From Anaeromusa acidaminophila DSM 3853 (GTDB lineage: Bacteria > Bacillota > Negativicutes > Anaeromusales > Anaeromusaceae): 64,000 bases of DNA. How positions within the stretch are numbered: position 1 is the first letter of the stretch; each line of letters opens with the position of its first letter. The notes beneath the pieces are model-generated. The model was given only the letters and a program-made list of their open reading frames with translations. It ran no database searches and had not been told where the DNA came from. The DNA lies in NCBI RefSeq assembly GCF_000374545.1, contig NZ_KB894592.1:53111-117110 (forward strand). The letters are read 5' to 3'. Positions 56,904 through 64,000 of the stretch are shown here, one piece after another. The position numbers and the translations under genes were made by a program.

Positions 56904-57443
56904 TTACGCGCTGAAGGGCATGCCCATCAGCTTCAACAGTTCCCGCGCCTCTTCATCAGTTTTGGCAGTGGTAACAACGATAATATCCATGCCGCGGATC
57001 TTGTCGACCTTGTCGTACTCGATCTCGGGGAAAATCAGTTGTTCCTTGATGCCCATGGTGTAGTTACCGCGTCCGTCAAAGGACTTCGGGCTAACACCGC
57101 GGAAGTCGCGCACACGAGCCAGTGCGACATTGAACAGCTTGTCCAAGAAGTAGTACATGCGTTCACCGCGCAAGGTGACTTTGGCGCCAATCGGCATACC
57201 CGCACGAATCTTAAAGGCAGCCACGGATTTTTTAGCACGAGTGACAACCGGTTTTTGTCCGGAAATCAGTGTCATATCCGCTAACGCAGAGTCAATCACT
57301 TTCGGATTGGCCACTGCTTCGCCGATCCCCATATTCAAAACTACTTTTTCGATTTTAGGGATTTCCATGACATTCTTGTATCCGAACTTTTCCATCATCG
57401 CTTTCGCGACTTCGCTAGTATATTTCTCTTTCAGTCTGACCAC
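56904..57443 (-). CDS. rplE: 50S ribosomal protein L5
   Basis: L5 binds 5S rRNA and contacts the P-site tRNA. The 179-residue product has [28 protein letters not shown] [20 protein letters not shown] and the [20 protein letters not shown] ending. The start is GTG 57443 with AAGGAGGG 9 bases upstream. Confidence 0.97.
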   Translation of the reverse strand: MVRLKEKYTSEVAKAMMEKFGYKNVMEIPKIEKVVLNMGIGEAVANPKVIDSALADMTLISGQKPVVTRAKKSVAAFKIRAGMPIGAKVTLRGERMYYFLDKLFNVALARVRDFRGVSPKSFDGRGNYTMGIKEQLIFPEIEYDKVDKIRGMDIIVVTTAKTDEEARELLKLMGMPFSA

Positions 57444-57469
57444 AAGTGGTACCCTCCTTTCGTGCTGGG

Positions 57470-57805
57470 TTATTTATCCTTGTCAATCGTTTCGCCGCAT
57501 TTTTTACAAACGCGAACTTTACCGCCGTTAGCAAGCACATTGCTTTTTACCCGAGTTGCTTTGTCGCAAGCGGGGCACACCAGCATCAGCTTTGCAGCAT
57601 GAACCGGAGCTTCCTTCACAATGATGCCACCTTGGGGATTGCTCTGAGACGGTTTGGTATGACGCTTTACTTTATTGATGCCTTCTACAACCGCTTTTCC
57701 CTTTTTGGGAAGCGCCTGAATAACAGCACCGGTTTTGCCTTTGTCCTTACCGGACAGGACCATGACTTTATCGCCTTTTTTGACGTGCAATTTGGCTTCT
57801 GACAT
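57470..57805 (-). CDS. rplX: 50S ribosomal protein L24 with zinc-ribbon-like tail
   Basis: L24 starts 50S assembly. The 111-residue product has an N-terminal KOW domain ([20 protein letters not shown]) and a C-terminal half with two Cys pairs, CPAC (about 83-86) and CKKC (about 102-105), which could hold zinc. This tail is common in clostridial-type L24. It lies 19 bases after rplN. Confidence 0.97.
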   Translation of the reverse strand: MSEAKLHVKKGDKVMVLSGKDKGKTGAVIQALPKKGKAVVEGINKVKRHTKPSQSNPQGGIIVKEAPVHAAKLMLVCPACDKATRVKSNVLANGGKVRVCKKCGETIDKDK

Positions 57806-57824
57806 GCCGGATTTCCCTCCTGAC

Positions 57825-58193
57825 TTAGATTACTTCCGGTGCCAGCGAGACAATTTTCATAAAGTCTTTATCACGCAGCTCTCTCGCAACCGGTCCAAAA
57901 ATACGGGTCCCTCGGGGACTCTTGTCTTCTTTGATGACAACGGCGGCGTTCTCGTCAAAACGGATGTAGGAACCGTCTTGACGGCGCAGGCCCTTGTGAG
58001 ACCGTACGACAACAGCTTTCACTACATCGCCTTTCTTGACCACGCCACCGGGCGTTGCGTCCTTAACGGAAGCGACGATGATGTCGCCGATATTGGCATA
58101 GCGCCGGTAGGAACCGCCCAATACGCGAATGCACATAACTTTTTTAGCACCGGTATTATCAGCAACATTAAGAATGGTTTGTTGTTGGATCAT
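57825..58193 (-). CDS. rplN: 50S ribosomal protein L14
   Basis: The 122-residue product starts [19 protein letters not shown] and ends [11 protein letters not shown], a standard L14 with the [16 protein letters not shown] segment. ATG 58193 has AAGGAGGG upstream; the frame further up to 58211 is the ribosome binding site itself. Confidence 0.98.
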   Translation of the reverse strand: MIQQQTILNVADNTGAKKVMCIRVLGGSYRRYANIGDIIVASVKDATPGGVVKKGDVVKAVVVRSHKGLRRQDGSYIRFDENAAVVIKEDKSPRGTRIFGPVARELRDKDFMKIVSLAPEVI

Positions 58194-58239
58194 CCTTGCT
58201 CCCTCCTTCAAGCCTGAAATTTTTCAAAAGTTAAAGCGA

Positions 58240-58497
58240 TTACTTCGCTTTCTCAAGAATTTCAACAACTCTCCAACGTTTGTCTTTGGAGAGCGGGCGT
58301 GTTTCCATCAAGGAAACAATATCCCCAGGCTTGCACTCATTGTTTTCATCATGAGCCTTGAAGGTAACCGTTTTCTTCACAGCCTTCTTGTACAACGGAT
58401 GCTGTACAGTACGCTCCATGGCTACGACTACAGTCTTATCCATTTTATCGCTTACCACACGGCCAATGCGGTTTTTACGCTCGTTTCTTTCACTCAC
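58240..58497 (-). CDS. rpsQ: 30S ribosomal protein S17
   Basis: The 85-residue OB-fold protein has [20 protein letters not shown] and [20 protein letters not shown], both diagnostic. The start is GTG 58497, with GGAGG about 10 bases upstream; an in-frame ATG at 58518 touches that site. Confidence 0.96.
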   Translation of the reverse strand: MSERNERKNRIGRVVSDKMDKTVVVAMERTVQHPLYKKAVKKTVTFKAHDENNECKPGDIVSLMETRPLSKDKRWRVVEILEKAK

Positions 58498-58539
58498 GTC
58501 CGATATGCCTCCTTCCATCTGCGACTTGGCACTGTTTCC

Positions 58540-58743
58540 TTACGCTTCTTGGGTGTTGATTTCCATTTCCCGCTGAATGGTTTTCACGCGGGCGATGGTT
58601 TTCTTAACTTCCTTGAGGCGCATGGGGTTTTCCAGCTGACCGGTCGCATGCTGAAATCTCAGGTGAAACAATTCATCTTTCAGGCCAGCCAATTTTTGAT
58701 CGAGTTCGGCGGCGTTCATATCACGGATTTCTTTAGCCTTCAT
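58540..58743 (-). CDS. rpmC: 50S ribosomal protein L29
   Basis: The 67-residue coiled-coil protein starts [20 protein letters not shown] and has [23 protein letters not shown] 58743 lies 11 bases inside the end of rplP, so the two are coupled; the open frame back to 58785 is rplP sequence. Confidence 0.97.
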   Translation of the reverse strand: MKAKEIRDMNAAELDQKLAGLKDELFHLRFQHATGQLENPMRLKEVKKTIARVKTIQREMEINTQEA

Positions 58744-59176
58744 TTGCTTCACCACCCACTTCCTGAGCTTTCTCCCGCACAACAAACTGGGTCCGAATCG
58801 GGAGTTTGTGAGCAGCCAGACGCATAGCTTCTTTTGCTACATCTTCGGCAACGCCGTCCATTTCAAACATGACGCGGCCCGGTTTTACAACAGCCACCCA
58901 ATATTCGGGCGAACCTTTACCGCTACCCATGCGAGTTTCAGCCGGTTTAGCCGTAACCGGCTTATCCGGGAAAATTTTAATCCAGACTTTACCGCCACGT
59001 TTAATATAACGAGTCATGGCAATACGAGCAGCTTCGATTTGACGATTGGTAATCCAAGCCGGTTCAAGAGCTACCAGACCGAATTCGCCGTGACTCACGG
59101 TGTTGCCTTTTTGGGCTTTGCCCTTCATGCGACCCCGGAACTGTTTGCGATGCTTAACGCGTTTCGGCAACAACAT
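58733..59176 (-). CDS. rplP: 50S ribosomal protein L16
   Basis: L16 contacts the A-site tRNA. The 147-residue product starts [19 protein letters not shown] and has [19 protein letters not shown] and [20 protein letters not shown]. It begins 2 bases after rpsC and overlaps rpmC by 11. Confidence 0.98.
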   Translation of the reverse strand: MLLPKRVKHRKQFRGRMKGKAQKGNTVSHGEFGLVALEPAWITNRQIEAARIAMTRYIKRGGKVWIKIFPDKPVTAKPAETRMGSGKGSPEYWVAVVKPGRVMFEMDGVAEDVAKEAMRLAAHKLPIRTQFVVREKAQEVGGEANEG

Positions 59177-59178
59177 GA

Positions 59179-59841
59179 TTATTCGCCCCCTTCTTGAGCG
59201 GCAGGTTTCTTGGCTTCAGGCAAAATCTCGCCTTTGTAGATCCACACCTTAACACCGATACGCCCATAGGTAGTAGCGGCTTCTGCAAAACCGTAATCAA
59301 TGTCGGCACGCAGAGTGTGAAGAGGAATGCTGCCTTCGCGATAGCTTTCGCTACGGGCAATTTCAGCCCCGCCAAGACGGCCGCCACACATGATTTTGAT
59401 TCCTTTAGCGCCCATACGCATCGTACGGCCAACGGATTGCTTCATAGCACGACGGAAAGCAATGCGGCGTTCCAGCTGAGCTGCAATGTTCTCAGCAACC
59501 AACTGCGAAGACAATTCCGGATGCTTAATTTCAGCAATGTTGATGTCGAGTTGTTTTTCGGTCAGCTTGCGCAGACCTTTTTTCAACGCTTCAATACCTG
59601 CGCCGCCGCGGCCGATAACCATGCCCGGTTTTGCGGTATGAATGTTGATGCGTACACGGTTGGAAGCGCGTTCGATTACAACCTGAGATACGCCGGCAGC
59701 AAAGGCTGCTTTTTTAATAAAGTCACGAATCTTGATATCTTCATGCAAGTTTTTTGCATAATCTTTATCGGCGTACCATTTGGCATCCCAAGTCTTGATT
59801 ACGCCGAGTCGAAAACCATGAGGATTGACTTTTTGACCCAC
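59179..59841 (-). CDS. rpsC: 30S ribosomal protein S3
   Basis: S3 lines the mRNA entry channel. The 220-residue product has [20 protein letters not shown], a KH domain with [14 protein letters not shown], and the C-terminal [20 protein letters not shown]. It lies 22 bases after rplV and 2 before rplP. Confidence 0.98.
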   Translation of the reverse strand: MGQKVNPHGFRLGVIKTWDAKWYADKDYAKNLHEDIKIRDFIKKAAFAAGVSQVVIERASNRVRINIHTAKPGMVIGRGGAGIEALKKGLRKLTEKQLDINIAEIKHPELSSQLVAENIAAQLERRIAFRRAMKQSVGRTMRMGAKGIKIMCGGRLGGAEIARSESYREGSIPLHTLRADIDYGFAEAATTYGRIGVKVWIYKGEILPEAKKPAAQEGGE

Positions 59842-59863
59842 TAGATGTTCCCTCCTTCTCCGC

Positions 59864-60196
59864 TTATCGTTCCTGAACGACCACGGTCACATGGCTGGAG
59901 CGCTTCAAAATCTTGAAGGCTTGCCCACGAGACCGAGGATGAATGCGTTTCATCGTGGGACCCTGATCGACATATACTGCCGATACATAGAGGTTGTCGA
60001 CATTGAGGTCAAGATTGTTCTCAGCGTTAGCAACAGCTGATTTCAAAACCTTCTCAACAACTTCAGTACCCACTTTGGGAGTGTATTTCAATATAGCAAA
60101 TGCTTCACCCACATTTTTACCGCGGATCAAGTCAATAACGACTCTCACTTTACGCGGCGCAATGCGGATATTCTTGGCAACCGCTTTGGCTTCCAT
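59864..60196 (-). CDS. rplV: 50S ribosomal protein L22
   Basis: L22 reaches into the exit tunnel with its beta hairpin. The 110-residue product starts [20 protein letters not shown] and has the tunnel-loop region [20 protein letters not shown]. It is 51 bases after rpsS, with AAAGGGGG before the ATG. Confidence 0.98.
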   Translation of the reverse strand: MEAKAVAKNIRIAPRKVRVVIDLIRGKNVGEAFAILKYTPKVGTEVVEKVLKSAVANAENNLDLNVDNLYVSAVYVDQGPTMKRIHPRSRGQAFKILKRSSHVTVVVQER

Positions 60197-60247
60197 GCAC
60201 TAGCCCCCTTTCGGTATGATCACTGCGCTAAACGCAGCCCGCAGCGC

Positions 60248-60529
60248 TTAGCGCAGCGAAGTGGATTTTTCCGAGCCGGCGTGACCTTTATAGGTGCGGG
60301 TCGGAGCGAATTCGCCCAGCTTATGGCCGACCATGTCTTCGGTCACATAGACCGGAACATGTTTGCGGCCGTCATGCACAGCGATGGTATGGCCCACAAA
60401 ATTCGGCAGAATTGTCGAACTGCGAGACCAGCATTTTACGACCTTTTTGTCGCCGCTAGCATTCATAGATTCAATTTTCTTCAGCAAGCTTTCATGCACA
60501 AAAGGTCCTTTTTTGATAGATCTGGACAC
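60248..60529 (-). CDS. rpsS: 30S ribosomal protein S19
   Basis: The 93-residue product has [19 protein letters not shown], the [20 protein letters not shown] segment and [18 protein letters not shown]. The start is GTG 60529. It lies 23 bases after rplB in the S10 operon order. Confidence 0.98.
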   Translation of the reverse strand: MSRSIKKGPFVHESLLKKIESMNASGDKKVVKCWSRSSTILPNFVGHTIAVHDGRKHVPVYVTEDMVGHKLGEFAPTRTYKGHAGSEKSTSLR

Positions 60530-60552
60530 GACATTGGCCTCCCTTCACGCGG

Positions 60553-61380
60553 TTATTTCGTGCGTCGTTTGACGATCATTTTGTCGGACTGTTTGCTGCG
60601 ACGGGTTTTCACACCATGCGCGCATTTGCCCCAAGGCGTAACCGGATGCTTGCGGCCCACCGGCGAACGGCCTTCACCACCGCCATGCGGATGATCGCAA
60701 GGGTTCATTGCTACGCCGCGGTTTGCAGGACGCACGCCCAGCCAACGAGAACGGCCAGCTTTACCGATTGTAATGTTTTCATGTTCCAAGTTGCCAACCT
60801 GGCCGATGGTTGCACGGCAGTTAACATGCACTTTGCGCAATTCGCCCGAGGGCAAACGCAAAAGAGCAGTGCCGCCTTCTTTAGCCATCAACTGAGCAGA
60901 AGCGCCGGCGCTGCGTACCATTTGGCCGCCTTTGCCAATCTTCATCTCAATGTTGTGCAACATAGTACCGACGGGGATGTTCACCATCGGCAACGCATTG
61001 CCTACTTTAATGTCGGCTTCAGGACCGCTTTCCACTTTGTCGCCCACTTTAAGACCGTGGGGTGCCAAAATGTAGCGTTTTTCGCCATCTACATAATGAA
61101 GCAACGCAATATAAGCGGAACGATTCGGATCATATTCCACAGACGCTACTTTGGCGACAATGCCGTCCTTGTTGCGTTTGAAGTCGATGATGCGGTACAT
61201 GCGCTTATGACCGCCGCCTTGATGGCGTACAGTCAGTCGGCCTTGTTGGTTGCGGCCGCCTTTTTTAGTCAAACGTACCAGCAAAGAGCGTTCCGGTTTG
61301 TCAGTAGTAACTTCATCGAAGCTGGCTACTGTCATGAAACGTCTGCCGGCAGAATAAGGTTTAAACGATTTTACTGCCAT
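60553..61380 (-). CDS. rplB: 50S ribosomal protein L2
   Basis: L2 is needed for subunit joining and sits near the peptidyl transferase centre. The 275-residue product begins [20 protein letters not shown] and has the [20 protein letters not shown] stretch that holds the conserved His near position 229, and the ending [17 protein letters not shown]. It is 29 bases after rplW. Confidence 0.98.
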   Translation of the reverse strand: MAVKSFKPYSAGRRFMTVASFDEVTTDKPERSLLVRLTKKGGRNQQGRLTVRHQGGGHKRMYRIIDFKRNKDGIVAKVASVEYDPNRSAYIALLHYVDGEKRYILAPHGLKVGDKVESGPEADIKVGNALPMVNIPVGTMLHNIEMKIGKGGQMVRSAGASAQLMAKEGGTALLRLPSGELRKVHVNCRATIGQVGNLEHENITIGKAGRSRWLGVRPANRGVAMNPCDHPHGGGEGRSPVGRKHPVTPWGKCAHGVKTRRSKQSDKMIVKRRTK

Positions 61381-61409
61381 AGTTGCCCCTCCTTTTCGGT
61401 GTTATCGGC

Positions 61410-61697
61410 TTAGACCCCTTCGAAGAACGCAATGCTCTGGCCGGGGGCCAGTTTGACGATAGCTTTCTTGAAATCGGGGCGTTTCCCTTCGTGTCTGCCC
61501 ATGCGCTTGGTTTTACCCATTACACGCACTGTGTTCACAGCCTCAACCTGGACTTTGAACATTTTTTCCACAGCTTGGCGGATTTCCACCTTCGTGGCTT
61601 TGAGCGATACGATAAAGGTGTATTTGCTTTCCTCCATCAACTGGTTGCTTTTCTCCGTGATGACAGGACGAACAAGCACGTCGCACAAATTTTCCAT
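61410..61697 (-). CDS. rplW: 50S ribosomal protein L23
   Basis: L23 at the tunnel exit docks trigger factor and SRP. The 95-residue product has VLVRPVITEKSNQLMEESKY and VEAVNTVRVMGKTKRMGRHE. Its ATG shares one base with the rplD stop (TAATG), so the two are coupled. Confidence 0.97.
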   Translation of the reverse strand: MENLCDVLVRPVITEKSNQLMEESKYTFIVSLKATKVEIRQAVEKMFKVQVEAVNTVRVMGKTKRMGRHEGKRPDFKKAIVKLAPGQSIAFFEGV

Positions 61698-62323
61698 TAT
61701 GCCAGCACCTCCTCAATACGGGTGACTGCCTCTTTGGTAACGAAAACCCGATCATGATGAAGCAGGTCCATTACATTCAGGCCCATGCTGGTAATGGTTT
61801 TAACGCTCGGAAGGTTGCGAGCGGATTTAACTACGCTTTCCACTTCTTCCGCCGTAATGATCAGGGCTTTCTGCTCGGAAGCATTAAAATCACCCATCAT
61901 TTTGATGACCTGTTTCGTTTTGGGAGCTTCAAAATCGATGCCCTCCAGAACCACCAGCTCACCGTCCTGTACCTTAGCGGTCAGAGCGGATTTGAGAGCT
62001 AAACGACGCTGTTTGCGAGGCATGCTGAACGCATAAGAACGGGGTTGCGGTCCGAAAACCGTGCCGCCGCCTACCCACAACGGAGAGCGAATGCTGCCGG
62101 CGCGAGCGCGTCCGGTTCCTTTTTGTTTCCAGGGTTTTTTGCCGCCACCGCGTACAAAACCTCTGGTTTTTGTGGACGCTGTACCTTGGCGCTGACTGGC
62201 CATCTGCATAACAACTGCTTGATGGAGCACAGCCTCGTTCACTTCCACAGCGAACACGCTATCATTCAGTTCCACTTCACCGGTTTGCTTGCCGGTGATA
62301 TCATATACTGCCACTTTCGGCAT
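61697..62323 (-). CDS. rplD: 50S ribosomal protein L4
   Basis: L4 extends a loop into the exit tunnel; in enterics it also represses the S10 operon. The 208-residue product has the loop [20 protein letters not shown] and [20 protein letters not shown]. An ATG at 62332 touches AAAGGAGG; ATG 62323, [11 protein letters not shown], has proper spacing. Confidence 0.97.
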   Translation of the reverse strand: MPKVAVYDITGKQTGEVELNDSVFAVEVNEAVLHQAVVMQMASQRQGTASTKTRGFVRGGGKKPWKQKGTGRARAGSIRSPLWVGGGTVFGPQPRSYAFSMPRKQRRLALKSALTAKVQDGELVVLEGIDFEAPKTKQVIKMMGDFNASEQKALIITAEEVESVVKSARNLPSVKTITSMGLNVMDLLHHDRVFVTKEAVTRIEEVLA

Positions 62324-62356
62324 ATAGCACATCCTCCTTTCAAGAAACCGGCGAAT

Positions 62357-62998
62357 TTATTTGCCGGGTTTCACCGTGTTCTTGATGATGACCAGACCTT
62401 TTTTCGGGCCGGGGATGGCGCCTTTGATCAAGATCAGGTTGCGCTCGGTGTCGATACGAACGACGCTGAGACGCTGAATGGTAACTCGTTGACCACCCAT
62501 TTGACCAGGCAATTTTTTGCCTTTGAATACTTTGCCGCCGCCGCCGCTCATACGAGGGCCGATAGAACCGGGTTCACGGTGCGATTTCGAGCCGTGGCCC
62601 ATAGGTCCGCGTGCAAAGTTATGGCGTTTAATGCCGCCTGCAAAACCTTTACCTTTAGCCGTACCGACTACGTCCACCAACTCACCGGCTTCAAAGGTGT
62701 CAACACCAATGACTTGTCCGGCAGTAAATTCGGAAGCGTCCGCCAGGCGAATTTCCCGGATGAATTTCACGGGGGTCACGCCAGCTTTTGCAAAAACTCC
62801 CTGCATCGGCTTGGTGACGTTTTTATCTTTCACGGCTCCAAAACCAAGTTGAACCGCATTGTAGCCGTCGTTTTCAACCGTTTTGTTTCCTACGACAACG
62901 CATTGTCCGGCTTCGACTACCGTTACCGGAACCACTTTCCCCTCTTCGGTGAAAATCTGCGTCATGCCCAGTTTTTTGCCAAGAATGCTTTTTGCCAT
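62357..62998 (-). CDS. rplC: 50S ribosomal protein L3
   Basis: The 213-residue product starts [20 protein letters not shown] and has the central loop [20 protein letters not shown] that reaches the peptidyl transferase centre, then [18 protein letters not shown] 62998 is preferred over the upstream frame, which overlaps rpsJ. It lies 16 bases after rpsJ. Confidence 0.98.
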   Translation of the reverse strand: MAKSILGKKLGMTQIFTEEGKVVPVTVVEAGQCVVVGNKTVENDGYNAVQLGFGAVKDKNVTKPMQGVFAKAGVTPVKFIREIRLADASEFTAGQVIGVDTFEAGELVDVVGTAKGKGFAGGIKRHNFARGPMGHGSKSHREPGSIGPRMSGGGGKVFKGKKLPGQMGGQRVTIQRLSVVRIDTERNLILIKGAIPGPKKGLVIIKNTVKPGK

Positions 62999-63014
62999 GT
63001 TCTGCCACCTCCTC

Positions 63015-63326
63015 CTACAGCTTGATTTCGATATCCACACCGGCCGGCAGGTCGAGGCGCATGAGGGAATCTACCGTTTTGGATGTCGGTTCCAGGATAT
63101 CAATCAAACGTTTATGCGTACGCATTTCAAATTGTTCCCGCGAATCCTTATTTACATGAGGAGAACGCAGAATGGTGAAAACATTTTTTTCTGTAGGAAG
63201 CGGAATCGGCCCGGACACCATGGCGCCGGTTCTTTTCGCAGTTTCTACGATCTTAGCAGCGCTCTGATCCAGAGCTTTGTGATCGTACGCCTTCAAGCGG
63301 ATTCTGATTTTTTGTTGCTTAGGCAT
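63015..63326 (-). CDS. rpsJ: 30S ribosomal protein S10
   Basis: S10 is a 30S head protein and, as NusE, takes part in antitermination. The 103-residue product reads [20 protein letters not shown] at the start, with [20 protein letters not shown] and a normal end. AAGGAGG lies upstream. It is the first gene of the S10 cluster, 173 bases after tuf. Confidence 0.98.
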   Translation of the reverse strand: MPKQQKIRIRLKAYDHKALDQSAAKIVETAKRTGAMVSGPIPLPTEKNVFTILRSPHVNKDSREQFEMRTHKRLIDILEPTSKTVDSLMRLDLPAGVDIEIKL

Positions 63327-63446
63327 TCGTATGAATCCTCCTTATCGCCCAGTTTCTTAGAACGGACATTTCTCAGCAGGAATTTCCCCCGGAACTCAGC
63401 CGGGCCACCTCCTGCATCATCGCAAACACCGTTATTCAATTGTATT

Positions 63447-63476
63447 GCCATAGCGGCGGTAAGCCGCCGCTATGGC
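63447..63476. terminator. Hairpin between tuf and rpsJ
   Basis: Perfect 13-base arms GCCATAGCGGCGG / CCGCCGCTATGGC surround a TAAG loop, 23 bases past the tuf stop. No T-tract follows on the minus strand, so it may be partial, a processing site, or a leader element for the S10 cluster. Confidence 0.6.
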
Positions 63477-63499
63477 CAAAACCATTTGCATTAAGATGT

Positions 63500-64000
63500 T
63501 TACGCGTTGATTGCGGTAACTACGCCGGCGCCGACGGTGCGGCCGCCTTCGCGGATAGCAAAACGCAGGCCTTCTTCAACGGCGATGGGAGTAATCAATT
63601 CGATAGCCATCTGCACGTTGTCGCCAGGCATAACCATTTCCGTGCCTTCGGGCAGGGTGATCACGCCGGTTACGTCGGTCGTACGGAAGTAGAACTGCGG
63701 ACGGTAGCCGTTAAAGAACGGAGTGTGACGGCCGCCTTCTTCTTTGGACAGGACGTATACTTCGCCCATGAACTTCGTGTGCGGTTTAATGGAACCCGGC
63801 TTAGCCAAAACCTGGCCGCGCTGGATGTCTTTGCGTTCTACGCCGCGCAGCAGCGCGCCGATGTTGTCGCCAGCCACAGCGGAGTCCAGCAATTTGCGGA
63901 ACATTTCTACGCCGGTGCAAACCGTTTGTTTCGCTTCTTCCATCATGCCGACGATTTCTACGGTGTCGCCTACTTTAACCATACCGCGTTCTACGCGGCC
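63500..64000 (-). CDS. tuf: Elongation factor Tu, C-terminal part (cut by window edge)
   Basis: The 166 residues seen are EF-Tu domains 2 and 3: [18 protein letters not shown] at the edge, [20 protein letters not shown], the [16 protein letters not shown] loop, [19 protein letters not shown] and the end [22 protein letters not shown]-Tu delivers aminoacyl-tRNA to the ribosome. The frame continues beyond the right edge, where the GTPase domain must lie. It is upstream of rpsJ, as in the usual str-S10 arrangement. Confidence 0.97.
   Translation of the reverse strand, partial: GRVERGMVKVGDTVEIVGMMEEAKQTVCTGVEMFRKLLDSAVAGDNIGALLRGVERKDIQRGQVLAKPGSIKPHTKFMGEVYVLSKEEGGRHTPFFNGYRPQFYFRTTDVTGVITLPEGTEMVMPGDNVQMAIELITPIAVEEGLRFAIREGGRTVGAGVVTAINA

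Overview
This window looks like the chromosome of an anaerobic or fermentative member of the Bacillota, probably Negativicutes (Sporomusaceae/Anaeromusa-like). Supporting signs are a NifJ-type pyruvate:ferredoxin oxidoreductase, a small 2[4Fe-4S] ferredoxin, a LarA-family nickel racemase, a glmS self-cleaving ribozyme, the cdaA-cdaR-glmM-glmS neighbourhood, zinc-type (C+) S14, S4 and L36, and ecfA1-ecfA2-ecfT-truA-rplM-rpsI after rplQ. The genus is inference. Almost every gene is on the minus strand; only three are on the plus strand (an EAL-CBS-GGDEF protein, a SYLF protein and a monofunctional transglycosylase). No tRNA, rRNA, CRISPR array, IS element or prophage was recognised.

Layout. 1-1254: 5' part of nifJ, preceded by a 544-base AT-rich gene-free stretch. 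1.8-6.4 kb: mutY, a c-di-GMP protein, then yaaW-like and thiE. 6.5-9.4 kb: a two-gene unit of an MFS sugar-acid type transporter and a LarA homologue, with a clear promoter and a GntR/FadR-like palindrome. 9.5-15.4 kb: clpB, ferredoxin, an AbgA-like M20 peptidase and a GGDEF-EAL protein. 15.6-22.1 kb: a SYLF lipid-binding protein, two paralogous chemoreceptors of identical length, a chromate-type transporter and a small secreted orphan between two related palindromes. 22.2-29.2 kb: glmS (with promoter, leader hairpin and ribozyme), glmM, a COG2509-type flavoprotein, cdaR and cdaA; this links amino-sugar and peptidoglycan precursor supply with c-di-AMP synthesis. 29.4-38.6 kb: ilvE and the complete argCJBDFGH arginine operon with an ArgR box over the argC promoter. 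38.6-43.5 kb: AmmeMemoRadiSam genes, mtgA, an RpiR/SIS regulator and a secreted orphan. 43.6-64 kb: rpsI, rplM, truA, the ECF transporter energising module, and the S10-spc-alpha ribosomal cluster down to the 3' end of tuf.

How it works together. The right third is the core translation and secretion cluster, read leftward from tuf towards rpsI, with tandem terminators after rplQ. The centre is biosynthetic: all arginine steps from N-acetylglutamate onward (ArgJ makes the acetyl cycle self-sustaining), a branched-chain aminotransferase, and glucosamine-6-P/glucosamine-1-P synthesis. The left third is accessory metabolism and signalling. Several strong sigma-A promoters lie inside or on the 3' end of the gene upstream (ilvE in argH, rplM in truA, argC on the amrS stop codon), so apparent operons here contain internal starts.

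I found no convincing wholly new system. The observations most worth following are the LarA homologue paired with a transporter, the complete glmS leader architecture, the AmrB/AmrA-like fusion beside the arginine operon, the flavoprotein inside the c-di-AMP cluster, and the pair of related palindromes around the small secreted protein.
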